The position numbers and the translations under genes were made by a program. From NCBI GenBank assembly GCA_025057575.1, contig JANXBO010000003.1:65168-100018 (forward strand): a DNA stretch of 34,851 bases. The letters run 5' to 3'. The notes below the pieces were generated by a model. The model searched no databases. It was not told the DNA's origin and saw only the letters and a program-made list of their open reading frames with translations. Every line of letters begins with the position of its first letter. Positions within the stretch are counted from its first letter, which is position 1. Below, piece after piece: positions 8,261 through 15,609 of this stretch. Source of the DNA: Candidatus Caldisaccharidevorator malaysiensis (lineage in GTDB: Bacteria; Armatimonadota; Fervidibacteria; Fervidibacterales; Fervidibacteraceae).

Positions 8261-9019
8261 ATGACTCTTAAACTGATGACCTATAACATATGGGGCTACT
8301 ACGGCGACTGGGACCGGCGCAAGGACCTGATCATTGACCTGCTGACAACGGAGCAGCCGGACATTGTCGGTCTTCAGGAAGTTTTGGACCAGCCGCCTTT
8401 TAACCGACCAGGGGAACATCAAGGGATCTTTCTGGCTCGGGCGGCTGCTTACCCATATGTTGCCTTTCAGATCGCTCACCGAACGCCGCAGAAAATTCAA
8501 GGCAATGCGGTGCTGTCTCGGATCCCTTTTGAAGGAACAGAGGCTCTCTACTTCTACAAGGATGAAACGGATCCCAAGGACACAGAAGATCGGGTGGCAC
8601 TGCTGGTCTCTTTCACGTCGCCGGCTGGGGAGTGGGACTTAGTCGTGACTCATCTCTCCCTCTCTCGTCCGGCGAGAGTTCGGTCCGTGGAGCGGTTAGC
8701 GCAATGGCTGATCGAGCGGCATCGTCCCTTCATTGTGATGGGCGATTTGAACGACACACCGGAATCGGCGCCCCTCCGCTACCTTTTAAGGGAAGGTCCG
8801 ATAAAGATGGTGGACGGTTGGGCTGTCATTCACCCCAAACAAACCGGCTTTACCTTCCCCAGCCACCAGCCCCAGATGAGAATAGACTACGCTCTCTTTT
8901 ATCCTGCTGACCGGTTCATCGTCCAAGACGCCTACTTAAAAGGGGATCAAGCCAGTCACGACGGTCTCTACCCATCCGATCATTTGGCGATTATAATCGT
9001 CGTGGAATTTAAGGGATGA
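8261..9019 (+). CDS. Endonuclease/exonuclease/phosphatase (EEP) family protein
   Basis: A 252-residue single-domain protein with the full set of EEP motifs: TYNIWG at the N-terminus (N9), the metal-binding Glu in GLQEV (E40), GDLNDTP (161-167) with the catalytic Asp/Asn, and SDHLAI (His241) at the end. These residues make a metal-dependent phosphodiesterase or phosphatase site; the family includes DNA repair nucleases, sphingomyelinases and phosphoinositide phosphatases. No signal peptide is visible, so it probably acts in the cytoplasm. Substrate cannot be told from sequence; the short single-domain form with no DNA-binding insert leaves phosphodiester-lipid or nucleotide substrates open. 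It appears to be transcribed alone from the TATAAT at 8242, with ATG 8261 and no ribosome binding site. Confidence 0.85.
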   Translation: MTLKLMTYNIWGYYGDWDRRKDLIIDLLTTEQPDIVGLQEVLDQPPFNRPGEHQGIFLARAAAYPYVAFQIAHRTPQKIQGNAVLSRIPFEGTEALYFYKDETDPKDTEDRVALLVSFTSPAGEWDLVVTHLSLSRPARVRSVERLAQWLIERHRPFIVMGDLNDTPESAPLRYLLREGPIKMVDGWAVIHPKQTGFTFPSHQPQMRIDYALFYPADRFIVQDAYLKGDQASHDGLYPSDHLAIIIVVEFKG

Positions 9020-9057
9020 AAAATTAAGGGATCAAGAGTCGTGTTGGGGGTCAAGAC

Positions 9058-9073
9058 ATAGTCTGAAGACTAT
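9058..9073. repeat. Perfect short inverted repeat upstream of the secreted repeat protein
   Basis: ATAGTCT and AGACTAT (7-bp arms) are separated by 2 bases. It lies 21 bp before the start of the next gene, where an operator or small leader hairpin would sit. No U-run follows, so it is not an intrinsic terminator. Confidence 0.45.
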
Positions 9074-9094
9074 CATCCAAGGGAGGTTTAAGGG

Positions 9095-9907
9095 GTGCCG
9101 AAGACGCACAGCGGTCTGTTCGTAAAGGTGGTCGGAGTTGGCGTCGTTTTAATGCTTTTGGCAGTTGCTGTTGGCTTGCAGGGTCGTGGGGATGTGGATG
9201 TCTCGGCTCAGAGGGTGTCGTCCAAGGGAGAATTAGTGTGGGGTGAAGAGAGGAGCCGCACTGTGGCTTCCAGTAAACTCTTGGAAAGAAGGGTGGCTGC
9301 CGTTCCCGACGGCGCCGGTGGAGCCATCGTTGTTTTTGAAGTGGAGTGGACGACTGGAGAAAGGGCTGGTGACACCGACATATTTGCCCAGAGGATGGAC
9401 AGTGAAGGTCGGCTTCTATGGCACAAGGGAGAACGATCGGTCTTCGTTGCCTTCAGCGAGTTGCGGGAACGGAGTCCCATTGTCGTTCCCGATGGTGCAG
9501 GGGGTGCCATCGTGGTCTTTGAAGTAGAATGGCCGCGGGGCACTAAGCATGCGGGGGACATTGACATTTTTGCCCAGCGAGTTTCGGGAGATGGCAAGTT
9601 GGTCTGGGGAGAGGAGCAAAGCGTGCCTGTGGCAAGCAGCCCTTCCATAGAAAGGGCACCGACCGCCGTTTCCGATGGCGATGGCGGAGCCATCATCTTT
9701 TTTGAACTGGTTGCTCGTGAGGGGGACCGTGCTGGTGACGTGGAAATCGCAGCCCAGCGCCTGAGTAAGGACGGGAAACTTCTTTGGCTTGAGGGGAAGC
9801 GGTCTGTGTTAACCGCTTTCAGCTCTTGGGGTGAGCGGGCGCCCGTCGCTCTTCCTGACGGCAAAGGTGGTGCCTTTGTCTTCTTTGAGATGCACGAGCC
9901 TAAGTGA
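9095..9907 (+). CDS. Secreted four-repeat beta-propeller-like protein
   Basis: 270 residues from GTG 9095, with GGGAGG at 9081-9086. A signal peptide covers about residues 1-28 (GVGVVLMLLAVAVGLQG). The rest is four tandem units of about 60 residues, each with the order 'D-[IV]-x-A-Q-R-x-x-x-x-G-x-L-[VL]-W', then a variable loop, then 'P-D-G-x-G-G-A-[IF]-[VI]-[VF]-F-E'. Units begin near D30, D93, D158 and D223. This is the same pattern as the 'DGAGGAI..W.D.R...DIYAQRV...G...W' propeller repeats found in many secreted bacterial proteins. Four units would make an unusually small propeller or require dimerisation. Its function is unknown and it stands alone between the EEP gene and gcvH. Confidence 0.72.
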   Translation: MPKTHSGLFVKVVGVGVVLMLLAVAVGLQGRGDVDVSAQRVSSKGELVWGEERSRTVASSKLLERRVAAVPDGAGGAIVVFEVEWTTGERAGDTDIFAQRMDSEGRLLWHKGERSVFVAFSELRERSPIVVPDGAGGAIVVFEVEWPRGTKHAGDIDIFAQRVSGDGKLVWGEEQSVPVASSPSIERAPTAVSDGDGGAIIFFELVAREGDRAGDVEIAAQRLSKDGKLLWLEGKRSVLTAFSSWGERAPVALPDGKGGAFVFFEMHEPK

Positions 9908-9923
9908 AGGGACTCGTCTAACC

Positions 9924-9940
9924 GGTTCCTTTCAGGAACC
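9924..9940 (+). other. Short hairpin between the repeat protein and gcvH
   Basis: GGTTCC and GGAACC form a perfect 6-bp stem with loop TTTCA. It lies 14 nt past the stop of the secreted repeat protein and about 38 nt before gcvH. There is no U-tract, so it is at most a weak terminator or leader structure. The leader is too short for a tandem glycine riboswitch. Confidence 0.3.
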
Positions 9941-9978
9941 CTCGGTCCTTCAATTAGGAGCGGGAGGTCGTTAGGTCC

Positions 9979-10377
9979 GTGGACTTAACTTTTCCCGAAA
10001 ACCTGTTTTACACCCCGACCCACGAGTGGGGGCGCCAGGATGGCGACATCCTCATCGTTGGCATTACGGACTTTGCTCAGAGCGAACTGGGTGATGTCAC
10101 CTACTTGGAGTTGCCGCCCGTCGGGAAGTGGGTGGAGGCAGGACAGCCCTTTGGTGTTATTGAGTCCATTAAGGCAGATGCCGACCTTTACGCCCCAGTG
10201 TCGGGAACCGTCGTGAGGATCAACGAGTCCCTTGCCACCAGTCCGGAGAAGGTCAATCTGGACCCCTACGGAGAGGGCTGGATTATTGCCATTCGGATGG
10301 ATCAGCCCGATCAATTGCGCAGTCTGATGACTGCCCAGGCATACCGGACCATGCTTAAGGAGAAGGGTCAGCTGTGA
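9979..10377 (+). CDS. gcvH: Glycine cleavage system H protein
   Basis: A 132-residue lipoyl-carrier protein of normal length for GcvH. It has the family opening (YTPTHEW), the GITDFAQSELGDVTYLELP strand, the lipoylation motif ESIKA with the acceptor Lys65, and the closing NLDPYGEGWI segment. The lipoyl arm shuttles the aminomethyl group between the P, T and L proteins of glycine cleavage. The start is GTG 9979 behind GGGAGG (9962-9967). Its last bases overlap the gcvPA start (GTGA at 10374-10377), so the two are translationally coupled. Confidence 0.95.
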   Translation: MDLTFPENLFYTPTHEWGRQDGDILIVGITDFAQSELGDVTYLELPPVGKWVEAGQPFGVIESIKADADLYAPVSGTVVRINESLATSPEKVNLDPYGEGWIIAIRMDQPDQLRSLMTAQAYRTMLKEKGQL

Positions 10378-11780
10378 GGGAAAACAGTCTACCCAACCTT
10401 CCGTATTTACCCGTCACAGCGGGCGACCAGGAACAGATGCTGAAAGAGATCGGTGTGGAGTCCGTTGAGGACCTATTTGCAGACATTCCCGAATCCCTGA
10501 GGCAAAAAGCATCCCTGCCCCTACCGGAGCCGCTGAGCGAGCCTGATTTAATCCGTCACATAAAAGCCTTGGCGCAAGCGAACCGTCCGGCAACGGGGTC
10601 GCAGGGGTCGGGTTCTGAAGGGCTCGTCTGCTTTCTGGGAGCGGGCATTTACGATCACTATGTGCCCGCTACTGTTCCCTACATCCTGAGTCGGGGCGAG
10701 TTTGTTACCGCTTACACCCCTTATCAAGCAGAAGCGTCCCAGGGAACTCTTCACGCCACCTTTGAGTATCAGTCCCTCATCTGCGATCTGACGGAGATGG
10801 AGGTCAGCAATGCCTCCGTTTACGATGGGGCATCGGCGCTGGCAGAAGGCATCCTAATGGCGCACCATCACACCAACAGGAACCGGATTTTGATTCCTCG
10901 CACCTTAAATCCTTTCTGGGCTTCGGTTGCCCGAACGTATGCCAGTGGACTGGACCTGGAGTGGCAAGAGATTCCCTTTGACCAAAAACAGGGCACCTGC
11001 GACCTGGACTTTATCCGCCAGCACTGCGATGATCGCACGGCCTGTGTGGTCGTCCAGCATCCCAATTTCTTCGGCTGTCTGGAGCCTGTCAAGGAGATAG
11101 AGTCCATTACCCACTCAAAGGGAGCACTTTTGATTGTTGCCTTTCATCCGATCAGCCTTGGTCTGATAAAGCCACCGGGCGCTTTAGGGGCAGACATTGC
11201 CGTTGCTGAAGGGCAGAGTCTGGGTTTACCGATGTCCTTCGGGGGACCTCTTTTGGGAATCTTCACCTGCAAAAGAGACCTGATCCGAAAGATGCCCGGG
11301 CGATTGGTCGGCGCCACGGTGGACGCTCGGGGGCAGAGGGGCTTCGTTTTGACCCTTCAGGTCAGGGAACAGCATATCAGAAGGGAGCGGGCGACCAGTA
11401 ACATCTGCACCAATCAAGCCCTTTGTGCCCTGGCAGCTGCTGTTTACCTTGCTACCTTGGGCAAAGACGGCATCCGAAAAGTTGCCACCCTCTGCGCTCA
11501 AAAAGCCCACTACCTTTCCCAACAATTGAGGAACCTGGACCTTTCCCTGAGGTTCTCTGCACCGTTTTTCAACGAATTTACCGTTGATTTACCCTGCCAC
11601 CCTGATGAGATCCATCAATCCCTTCTTCAACAAGGTTTTTTGGGTGGTCTGCCTCTCAACCGCTTCTATCCAGAACTCCCCAACGGTTGGCTGTTAGCGG
11701 TTACCGAGAAGAGGACAAAAGAGGAAATTGACCGCTTCTGTGAGGTTCTCGGTCAGGTGATCAATAGCCCTTCATCTTGA
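10374..11780 (+). CDS. gcvPA: Glycine dehydrogenase (decarboxylating) subunit 1
   Basis: A 468-residue protein, the usual length for the N-terminal half of the two-subunit P protein. Recognisable motifs are the opening YLPVTAGDQEQMLKEIGV, the FLGAGIYDHYVPA segment, YQAEASQGTLHATFEYQ, NASVYDGASALAEG, and GPLLGIFTCKRDLIRKMPGR followed by RRERATSNICTNQALCALA. Together with subunit 2 (which carries the PLP lysine) it decarboxylates glycine and transfers the aminomethyl group to GcvH. Neither gcvPB nor gcvT follows: the next gene is on the opposite strand. The GTG start overlaps the gcvH stop. Confidence 0.95.
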   Translation: MRENSLPNLPYLPVTAGDQEQMLKEIGVESVEDLFADIPESLRQKASLPLPEPLSEPDLIRHIKALAQANRPATGSQGSGSEGLVCFLGAGIYDHYVPATVPYILSRGEFVTAYTPYQAEASQGTLHATFEYQSLICDLTEMEVSNASVYDGASALAEGILMAHHHTNRNRILIPRTLNPFWASVARTYASGLDLEWQEIPFDQKQGTCDLDFIRQHCDDRTACVVVQHPNFFGCLEPVKEIESITHSKGALLIVAFHPISLGLIKPPGALGADIAVAEGQSLGLPMSFGGPLLGIFTCKRDLIRKMPGRLVGATVDARGQRGFVLTLQVREQHIRRERATSNICTNQALCALAAAVYLATLGKDGIRKVATLCAQKAHYLSQQLRNLDLSLRFSAPFFNEFTVDLPCHPDEIHQSLLQQGFLGGLPLNRFYPELPNGWLLAVTEKRTKEEIDRFCEVLGQVINSPSS

Positions 11781-11792
11781 CGGTTTCTCTAC

Positions 11793-11817
11793 TTTCCTTT
11801 TTTGGGTCAAAAGGAAA
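11793..11817. terminator. Possible weak bidirectional terminator at a convergent gene junction
   Basis: TTTCCTTTT and AAAAGGAAA form a 9-bp stem around a TTGGGTC loop, between the stop of gcvPA (11780) and the end of the opposite-strand gene (11807), whose last codons it overlaps. The stem is AT-rich and no clean U-tract follows in either direction, so termination is inferred mainly from position. Confidence 0.35.
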
Positions 11818-12748
11818 CACTCCAGAAAAAGATCGGCAGCACCGGAGCGGGGAAGGACGGCAGGTTGGGCCGATCGGATGGAGTCATTGTTGGCAGGGAC
11901 GGGCGGAAATGGTAACCGTGTCCGACGCCTCCTGATCTCGCCGGCGTTGGGAGCCGAACTTCCCCTCTCACCTCAGCACCCATCGGGCTAATAGTCAGAG
12001 ACGAAAGGTTGAGGACGAGCGGCTGAAGGTCTATATGAAGAATCGGGTTTAACTCCCTTATCGTGTTCTCTACCAATCTTTGAGGAACAGGGAGGACGGA
12101 AAGAAATCTAAGGTTGCGGACGGTCAGGTTAATTTGCCCCGCTACTCCTGGTTCCAAAAAAGCCTCTGCCGCAAAGGGGATAGCAACCGGTCCTGTCCGC
12201 CATCTTCCGTCTACCTCCAAGAAGCCCCACCGCAACCTCACGCTTAATTGCTCAATCCCCTTCTCATCAGCCAGCCGGGCAAGGTAATCTGTCAAGTTTC
12301 TGGCGCTGACCTTTGCCATCAGGTTACCCGACTCCAACGAAACGAGAATCAGTCGGCTCTCTTTCAAAGAGCGATCCAAATCAAATCTCAACCGATTACC
12401 GGACAGGGTGAACTCGTCCACTAAGAGACCCTGATACCAGGTCCAAGTGAGCAGCAGGGTGACCTGTCCGACTTTCCCTTCCTTTTCGGGGCGGTCGGTG
12501 AACCCGATCGGCAAGAGATCTATCAGCCTTCCTGTCCCCAGTTTCAATTCATCAATCTGAACGCGCAACGACCGAAATCGCCCTCTAAGGGCAGGCAATC
12601 CAGCAGCCCCGTCCAAGTTGACTGTTACCGACCGAGCGGAAACCGTTTGGCGAATGGCTTTCTCTATCCTCCTGCCGATCTTGCTCGGTTTCGTTTCGCT
12701 GTAGAAAATCAACAACAAAACGCCGAGGGCGGCGATCAGTTTTTCCAT
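11807..12748 (-). CDS. DUF2993 (LmeA-like) envelope phospholipid-binding protein
   Basis: A 313-residue protein with an N-terminal membrane anchor or signal (EKLIAALGVLLLIFYSE). The body follows the DUF2993/LmeA pattern: an early RRIEKAIRQTV helix, then LRGRFRSLRVQIDEL, VDEFTLSGNRLRFDLD, ARNLTDYLARLADEKGIEQL, VDGRWRTGPVAIPFAAEAFL and INPTV-like LNLSSLTISPMGAEVRGEV strands. LmeA in mycobacteria binds phospholipid and takes part in lipoglycan assembly; here the role is only inferred as lipid binding at the inner membrane. A Pro/Ser-rich tail of about 45 residues follows the domain. The start overlaps the end of the upstream opposite-strand-operon partner by 13 nt. Confidence 0.72.
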   Translation of the reverse strand: MEKLIAALGVLLLIFYSETKPSKIGRRIEKAIRQTVSARSVTVNLDGAAGLPALRGRFRSLRVQIDELKLGTGRLIDLLPIGFTDRPEKEGKVGQVTLLLTWTWYQGLLVDEFTLSGNRLRFDLDRSLKESRLILVSLESGNLMAKVSARNLTDYLARLADEKGIEQLSVRLRWGFLEVDGRWRTGPVAIPFAAEAFLEPGVAGQINLTVRNLRFLSVLPVPQRLVENTIRELNPILHIDLQPLVLNLSSLTISPMGAEVRGEVRLPTPARSGGVGHGYHFRPSLPTMTPSDRPNLPSFPAPVLPIFFWSVSF

Positions 12749-14376
12749 CTCTCTTCAGAAAACTCCCTAATTTTTTCCTTTACAGTCAACCCCAGAACAA
12801 GAGTTGGGCTCTCGGGTCGGATCCATTGAGAAACGCTTTGACCTTGTCGGGCAACCGCCTTGAGGCGGATGGCGTCGGCACGGGGGCTACCTATCTGAAA
12901 ATTTCCCTGTTCATCGGTAATGGTGGCATTTAGGTCAATCGGCGGATCGTCTCTCGTCCAGCGGCAAGACAGGACGACCACACAATTTCCGATCGGGTTG
13001 CCTTTTTGATCCCTGACGGTGCCGTTGATCCGAATGCCCGGTTCCAGACGGATGATAATGGTGCTGGGTAGTGAGGCGTCCACTCTCGCCCACTCGGATT
13101 TGTCCGGTGAGCAAAGAAACAGCGTCTCAGGAACCGATTTTTGGAGGGTCCAAACTAATGGTCGCTCTGGATGACCAACCCTCCTTTTGCCCTGCCGATT
13201 GGCGACAAAAGTGACTGCTTCCTTACCATCAAATCGGATCGGGCGCAAATTGGCAAAGGGCTTTCGCTTAGCAAAAATAGCCGGTGCCTCCAGCACAGCG
13301 CCTCCCTTTATCTCCAGTTCCACTGCCTGACTCTCCCAGTCTGGGTCAGCGACAAAAAGGCGCCACAAGCCGTCGGGAAGGTGAATCTCATAAGCGCCTT
13401 CTAAAGTTCTGGTCGCCCCATCGGAGGAAACCCAAAGGCCGTGACTTCTTGTCTCGGCTTTAACGGGAAGTTGGGTGAGAGGGAAACGGGTCACAACATC
13501 GGCGACCCAGCCGCGGACGATCCCTGGCTTTTGAGCAGTCAAACGAACGGATACCTCGCTGTCCGGATTAACGGTCGCCAGAACGGGTTTCGTGATCCAT
13601 CCAGAATCTCCGTCTTTCACCCAAGCAAACCATTGACCGATGGGCAAACGAGCCCGAAATCGCCCCAATCGGTTCGTCGTCACGGTCACTTCTCTCGGCT
13701 GCCCTGATGGGTGACGAACCGAGGCGGGCACCAGGGAGACTTTCGCTGACCCCAAAGCCCGACCACCTTCTGCTGTGACCACCGTTCCAGAAAGGATCCC
13801 GAGGGGCGGCAGGGAGAACCGATGACTCTCATCGCCCGTTATGGTCCACTCCCAACCGAGATCCGGCAGGGAGACCGTGACCTTCATTCCTAACGGGACC
13901 AAAGGAAACCGAAAGCGACCATTGCTGTTGGACCGAGTTTCTATGAACGGCAATCTAATGGCTTCCAGATTGAGCGGCTCAAAAAGAGGACCGAAAAGGG
14001 TCAAAGGCTCCAAACGGGTTAGGCGGACTTTTGTAGACAATTTCGGTAGCAGTTGCCCTTCCAAAGGTTTGCCGAGGAGAAGGCGGACCAACACGGGCTG
14101 ATCGGTTGTCACTAATATTTTTTCCCATCCCCATCCCATCTTCGGATCAAACGCTAACAAAAGCATTGGGGCATCAAAAAAGGGTGGGGAAAGGGTGAAG
14201 CCCCCTCGATCGTCTGTTTTAACCGACCTGACGGGCAGGGTTTCGGTCGTTTCAACCGTGATGAGATAGACCGGGGCGCCCGAAACGGGCTGTCCCCAAT
14301 AGGAGACGACCCGACCCTCCAAAGATCGGCTCTCGCCGAAAGAGAACAAGAAAAGTCCCGTTATGAAAGGCAACAT
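12736..14376 (-). CDS. Secreted carboxypeptidase-regulatory-like (CnaB-type) repeat protein
   Basis: A 546-residue protein with a short signal peptide (LPFITGLFLFSFGESRS), then several Ig-like units of the carboxypeptidase regulatory/CnaB type. Each shows 'G-x-V-x-x-x-x-G-x-P-[IV]-x-x-A-x-V-x-L ... T-x-x-x-G-x-F': LEGRVVSYWGQPVSGAPVYL..DDRGGFTLS, LSGTVVTAEGGRALGSAKV..NRLGRFRARLP, and INGTVRDQKGNPIGNCVVVL..DEQGNFQIG near the end. Such modules are exported structural or carbohydrate-contact domains with no catalysis. It is the first gene of a two-gene minus-strand operon with the LmeA-like gene (13-nt overlap). The promoter probably lies in the 84-bp divergent gap 14377-14460. Confidence 0.72.
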   Translation of the reverse strand: MLPFITGLFLFSFGESRSLEGRVVSYWGQPVSGAPVYLITVETTETLPVRSVKTDDRGGFTLSPPFFDAPMLLLAFDPKMGWGWEKILVTTDQPVLVRLLLGKPLEGQLLPKLSTKVRLTRLEPLTLFGPLFEPLNLEAIRLPFIETRSNSNGRFRFPLVPLGMKVTVSLPDLGWEWTITGDESHRFSLPPLGILSGTVVTAEGGRALGSAKVSLVPASVRHPSGQPREVTVTTNRLGRFRARLPIGQWFAWVKDGDSGWITKPVLATVNPDSEVSVRLTAQKPGIVRGWVADVVTRFPLTQLPVKAETRSHGLWVSSDGATRTLEGAYEIHLPDGLWRLFVADPDWESQAVELEIKGGAVLEAPAIFAKRKPFANLRPIRFDGKEAVTFVANRQGKRRVGHPERPLVWTLQKSVPETLFLCSPDKSEWARVDASLPSTIIIRLEPGIRINGTVRDQKGNPIGNCVVVLSCRWTRDDPPIDLNATITDEQGNFQIGSPRADAIRLKAVARQGQSVSQWIRPESPTLVLGLTVKEKIREFSEERWKN

Positions 14377-14393
14377 CTCCGCACCCGCTCAGC

Positions 14394-14434
14394 ATTCTAA
14401 GCCCTCTGACGACAAAATAAAAGGGATCTATCAG
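14394..14434. promoter_or_regulatory. Divergent promoter region (weak matches)
   Basis: The 84-bp gap between divergent genes must hold both promoters. On the plus strand CTGACG (14406-14411) and TATCAG (14429-14434) are 17 bp apart. On the minus strand TAGAAT (14394-14399) is a fair -10 but lacks a good -35. Neither is a strong consensus match; position is the main argument. Confidence 0.3.
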
Positions 14435-14460
14435 GAGCCTTCATCATTAGGACGAAGACG

Positions 14461-15609
14461 ATGCTCAGAGTAGAGAACCTTTCCATCAGTTTGGGCGACT
14501 TTTACCTAAAAGACATCAATCTGGAGGTGGAGGGAGGGGAATACTTCATTTTGCTGGGTCCGACGGGAGCGGGCAAGACGGTTTTAATAGAGTGTCTGGC
14601 AGGTCTGCATCGCCCGCAAAAGGGAAAAATCTGGATTAAGGGTGCGGACGGTTGGGTTGATGTGACCCATTGGACTCCCGAAAAGAGAGGCATTGGTTAT
14701 GTGCCCCAGGACTATGCCCTTTTCCCAAATATGACGGTTCAAGAGAACATCGCCTTCGGTTTGCGGACCAGGAAGTGGAGCAACGATCGGGTCAACGACC
14801 GGGTGAGGGAACTGGCTGACTGGTTGGGCATCCGTCATCTCCTTCATCGCCATCCCCTGACTTTGAGTGGAGGGGAACGGCAGCGAGTCGCTTTGGCTCG
14901 CGCCTTAGCTGTTTCCCCGCCTCTTCTCCTTTTGGACGAACCCCTGGCGGCTGTAGACGAGCAGACCAGAGAACGGCTGGCGATGGACCTAAAGCGGATC
15001 CAGAGGGAGAGCCGGGCAACTTTTCTGCATATTTCCCACAATTTTGAGGAGACAAGGGCATTGGCGGACCGCGTTGCGGTGATGGAGTTTCGGGAACAGG
15101 GGCAGCGGCGGATCGGTCAGATCGTTCAGGTCGGGACCGTTGTGGAAGTCTTTGAAAAACCGGCAACCCGTTTCGTTGCGCAGTTCACGGGGGCAGCCAA
15201 TGTCTGGTCCTGCAACTTGGAGACCGTCAGCGGGCGCAATGTCCTTTTACGCGTGGGAAACCTGAGGCTGATGGCAGAAGCCGTTCATCAGGACTTTTTT
15301 GACGAGCCAATGGCGGTCGTCATAAGACCCGAAAGGGTAAAAGTTCTGACCAATGCGGCACCGCCGTCGCTACCCAATTCGTTCCTAGGCGCCGTATGGG
15401 ACATTGCCGATAGAGGCAGCCTTTGGCAGGTCACCATCCGAACCAGTGATGACCTTTTCGTCAAAGTTCACCTGCCCAAGGGCAATGGCATTTTTTTGGA
15501 AACAGAAAGAAGGGACGTTTGGGTTCACCTTCCTCCCGAGCATCTTCACCTGTGTCGGTCAGATTCGGGAACCTTTGAAGAGGGATCAGGCGTTTCCATT
15601 CAACGATGA
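14461..15609 (+). CDS. ABC transporter ATP-binding protein, tungstate/molybdate (WtpC) type
   Basis: A 382-residue importer ATPase. Walker A is GPTGAGKT (about residues 34-41), the Q-loop is in YVPQDYALFPNMTV, the signature is LSGGERQR, Walker B is LLLLDEPLAAVD and the switch His is in HISHNFEE. The wording around Walker A (GEYFILLGPTGAGKTVLIECLAG) and after the Q-loop (NMTVQENIAFGL) is closest to WtpC/ModC ATPases of tungstate and molybdate importers. A C-terminal TOBE-like regulatory region spans about 230-370 (FVAQFTGAANVW, then VVIRPERVKVL). No permease or binding protein is adjacent, so it may energise a transporter encoded elsewhere. It is the first gene of a coupled operon, overlapping the cysteine desulfurase start by ATGA. 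Confidence 0.82.
   Translation: MLRVENLSISLGDFYLKDINLEVEGGEYFILLGPTGAGKTVLIECLAGLHRPQKGKIWIKGADGWVDVTHWTPEKRGIGYVPQDYALFPNMTVQENIAFGLRTRKWSNDRVNDRVRELADWLGIRHLLHRHPLTLSGGERQRVALARALAVSPPLLLLDEPLAAVDEQTRERLAMDLKRIQRESRATFLHISHNFEETRALADRVAVMEFREQGQRRIGQIVQVGTVVEVFEKPATRFVAQFTGAANVWSCNLETVSGRNVLLRVGNLRLMAEAVHQDFFDEPMAVVIRPERVKVLTNAAPPSLPNSFLGAVWDIADRGSLWQVTIRTSDDLFVKVHLPKGNGIFLETERRDVWVHLPPEHLHLCRSDSGTFEEGSGVSIQR

Noticed and set aside
9908-9978. Glycine riboswitch before gcvH
   Set aside because: The leader is only 71 nt and holds one 6-bp hairpin; the aptamer architecture is not visible.
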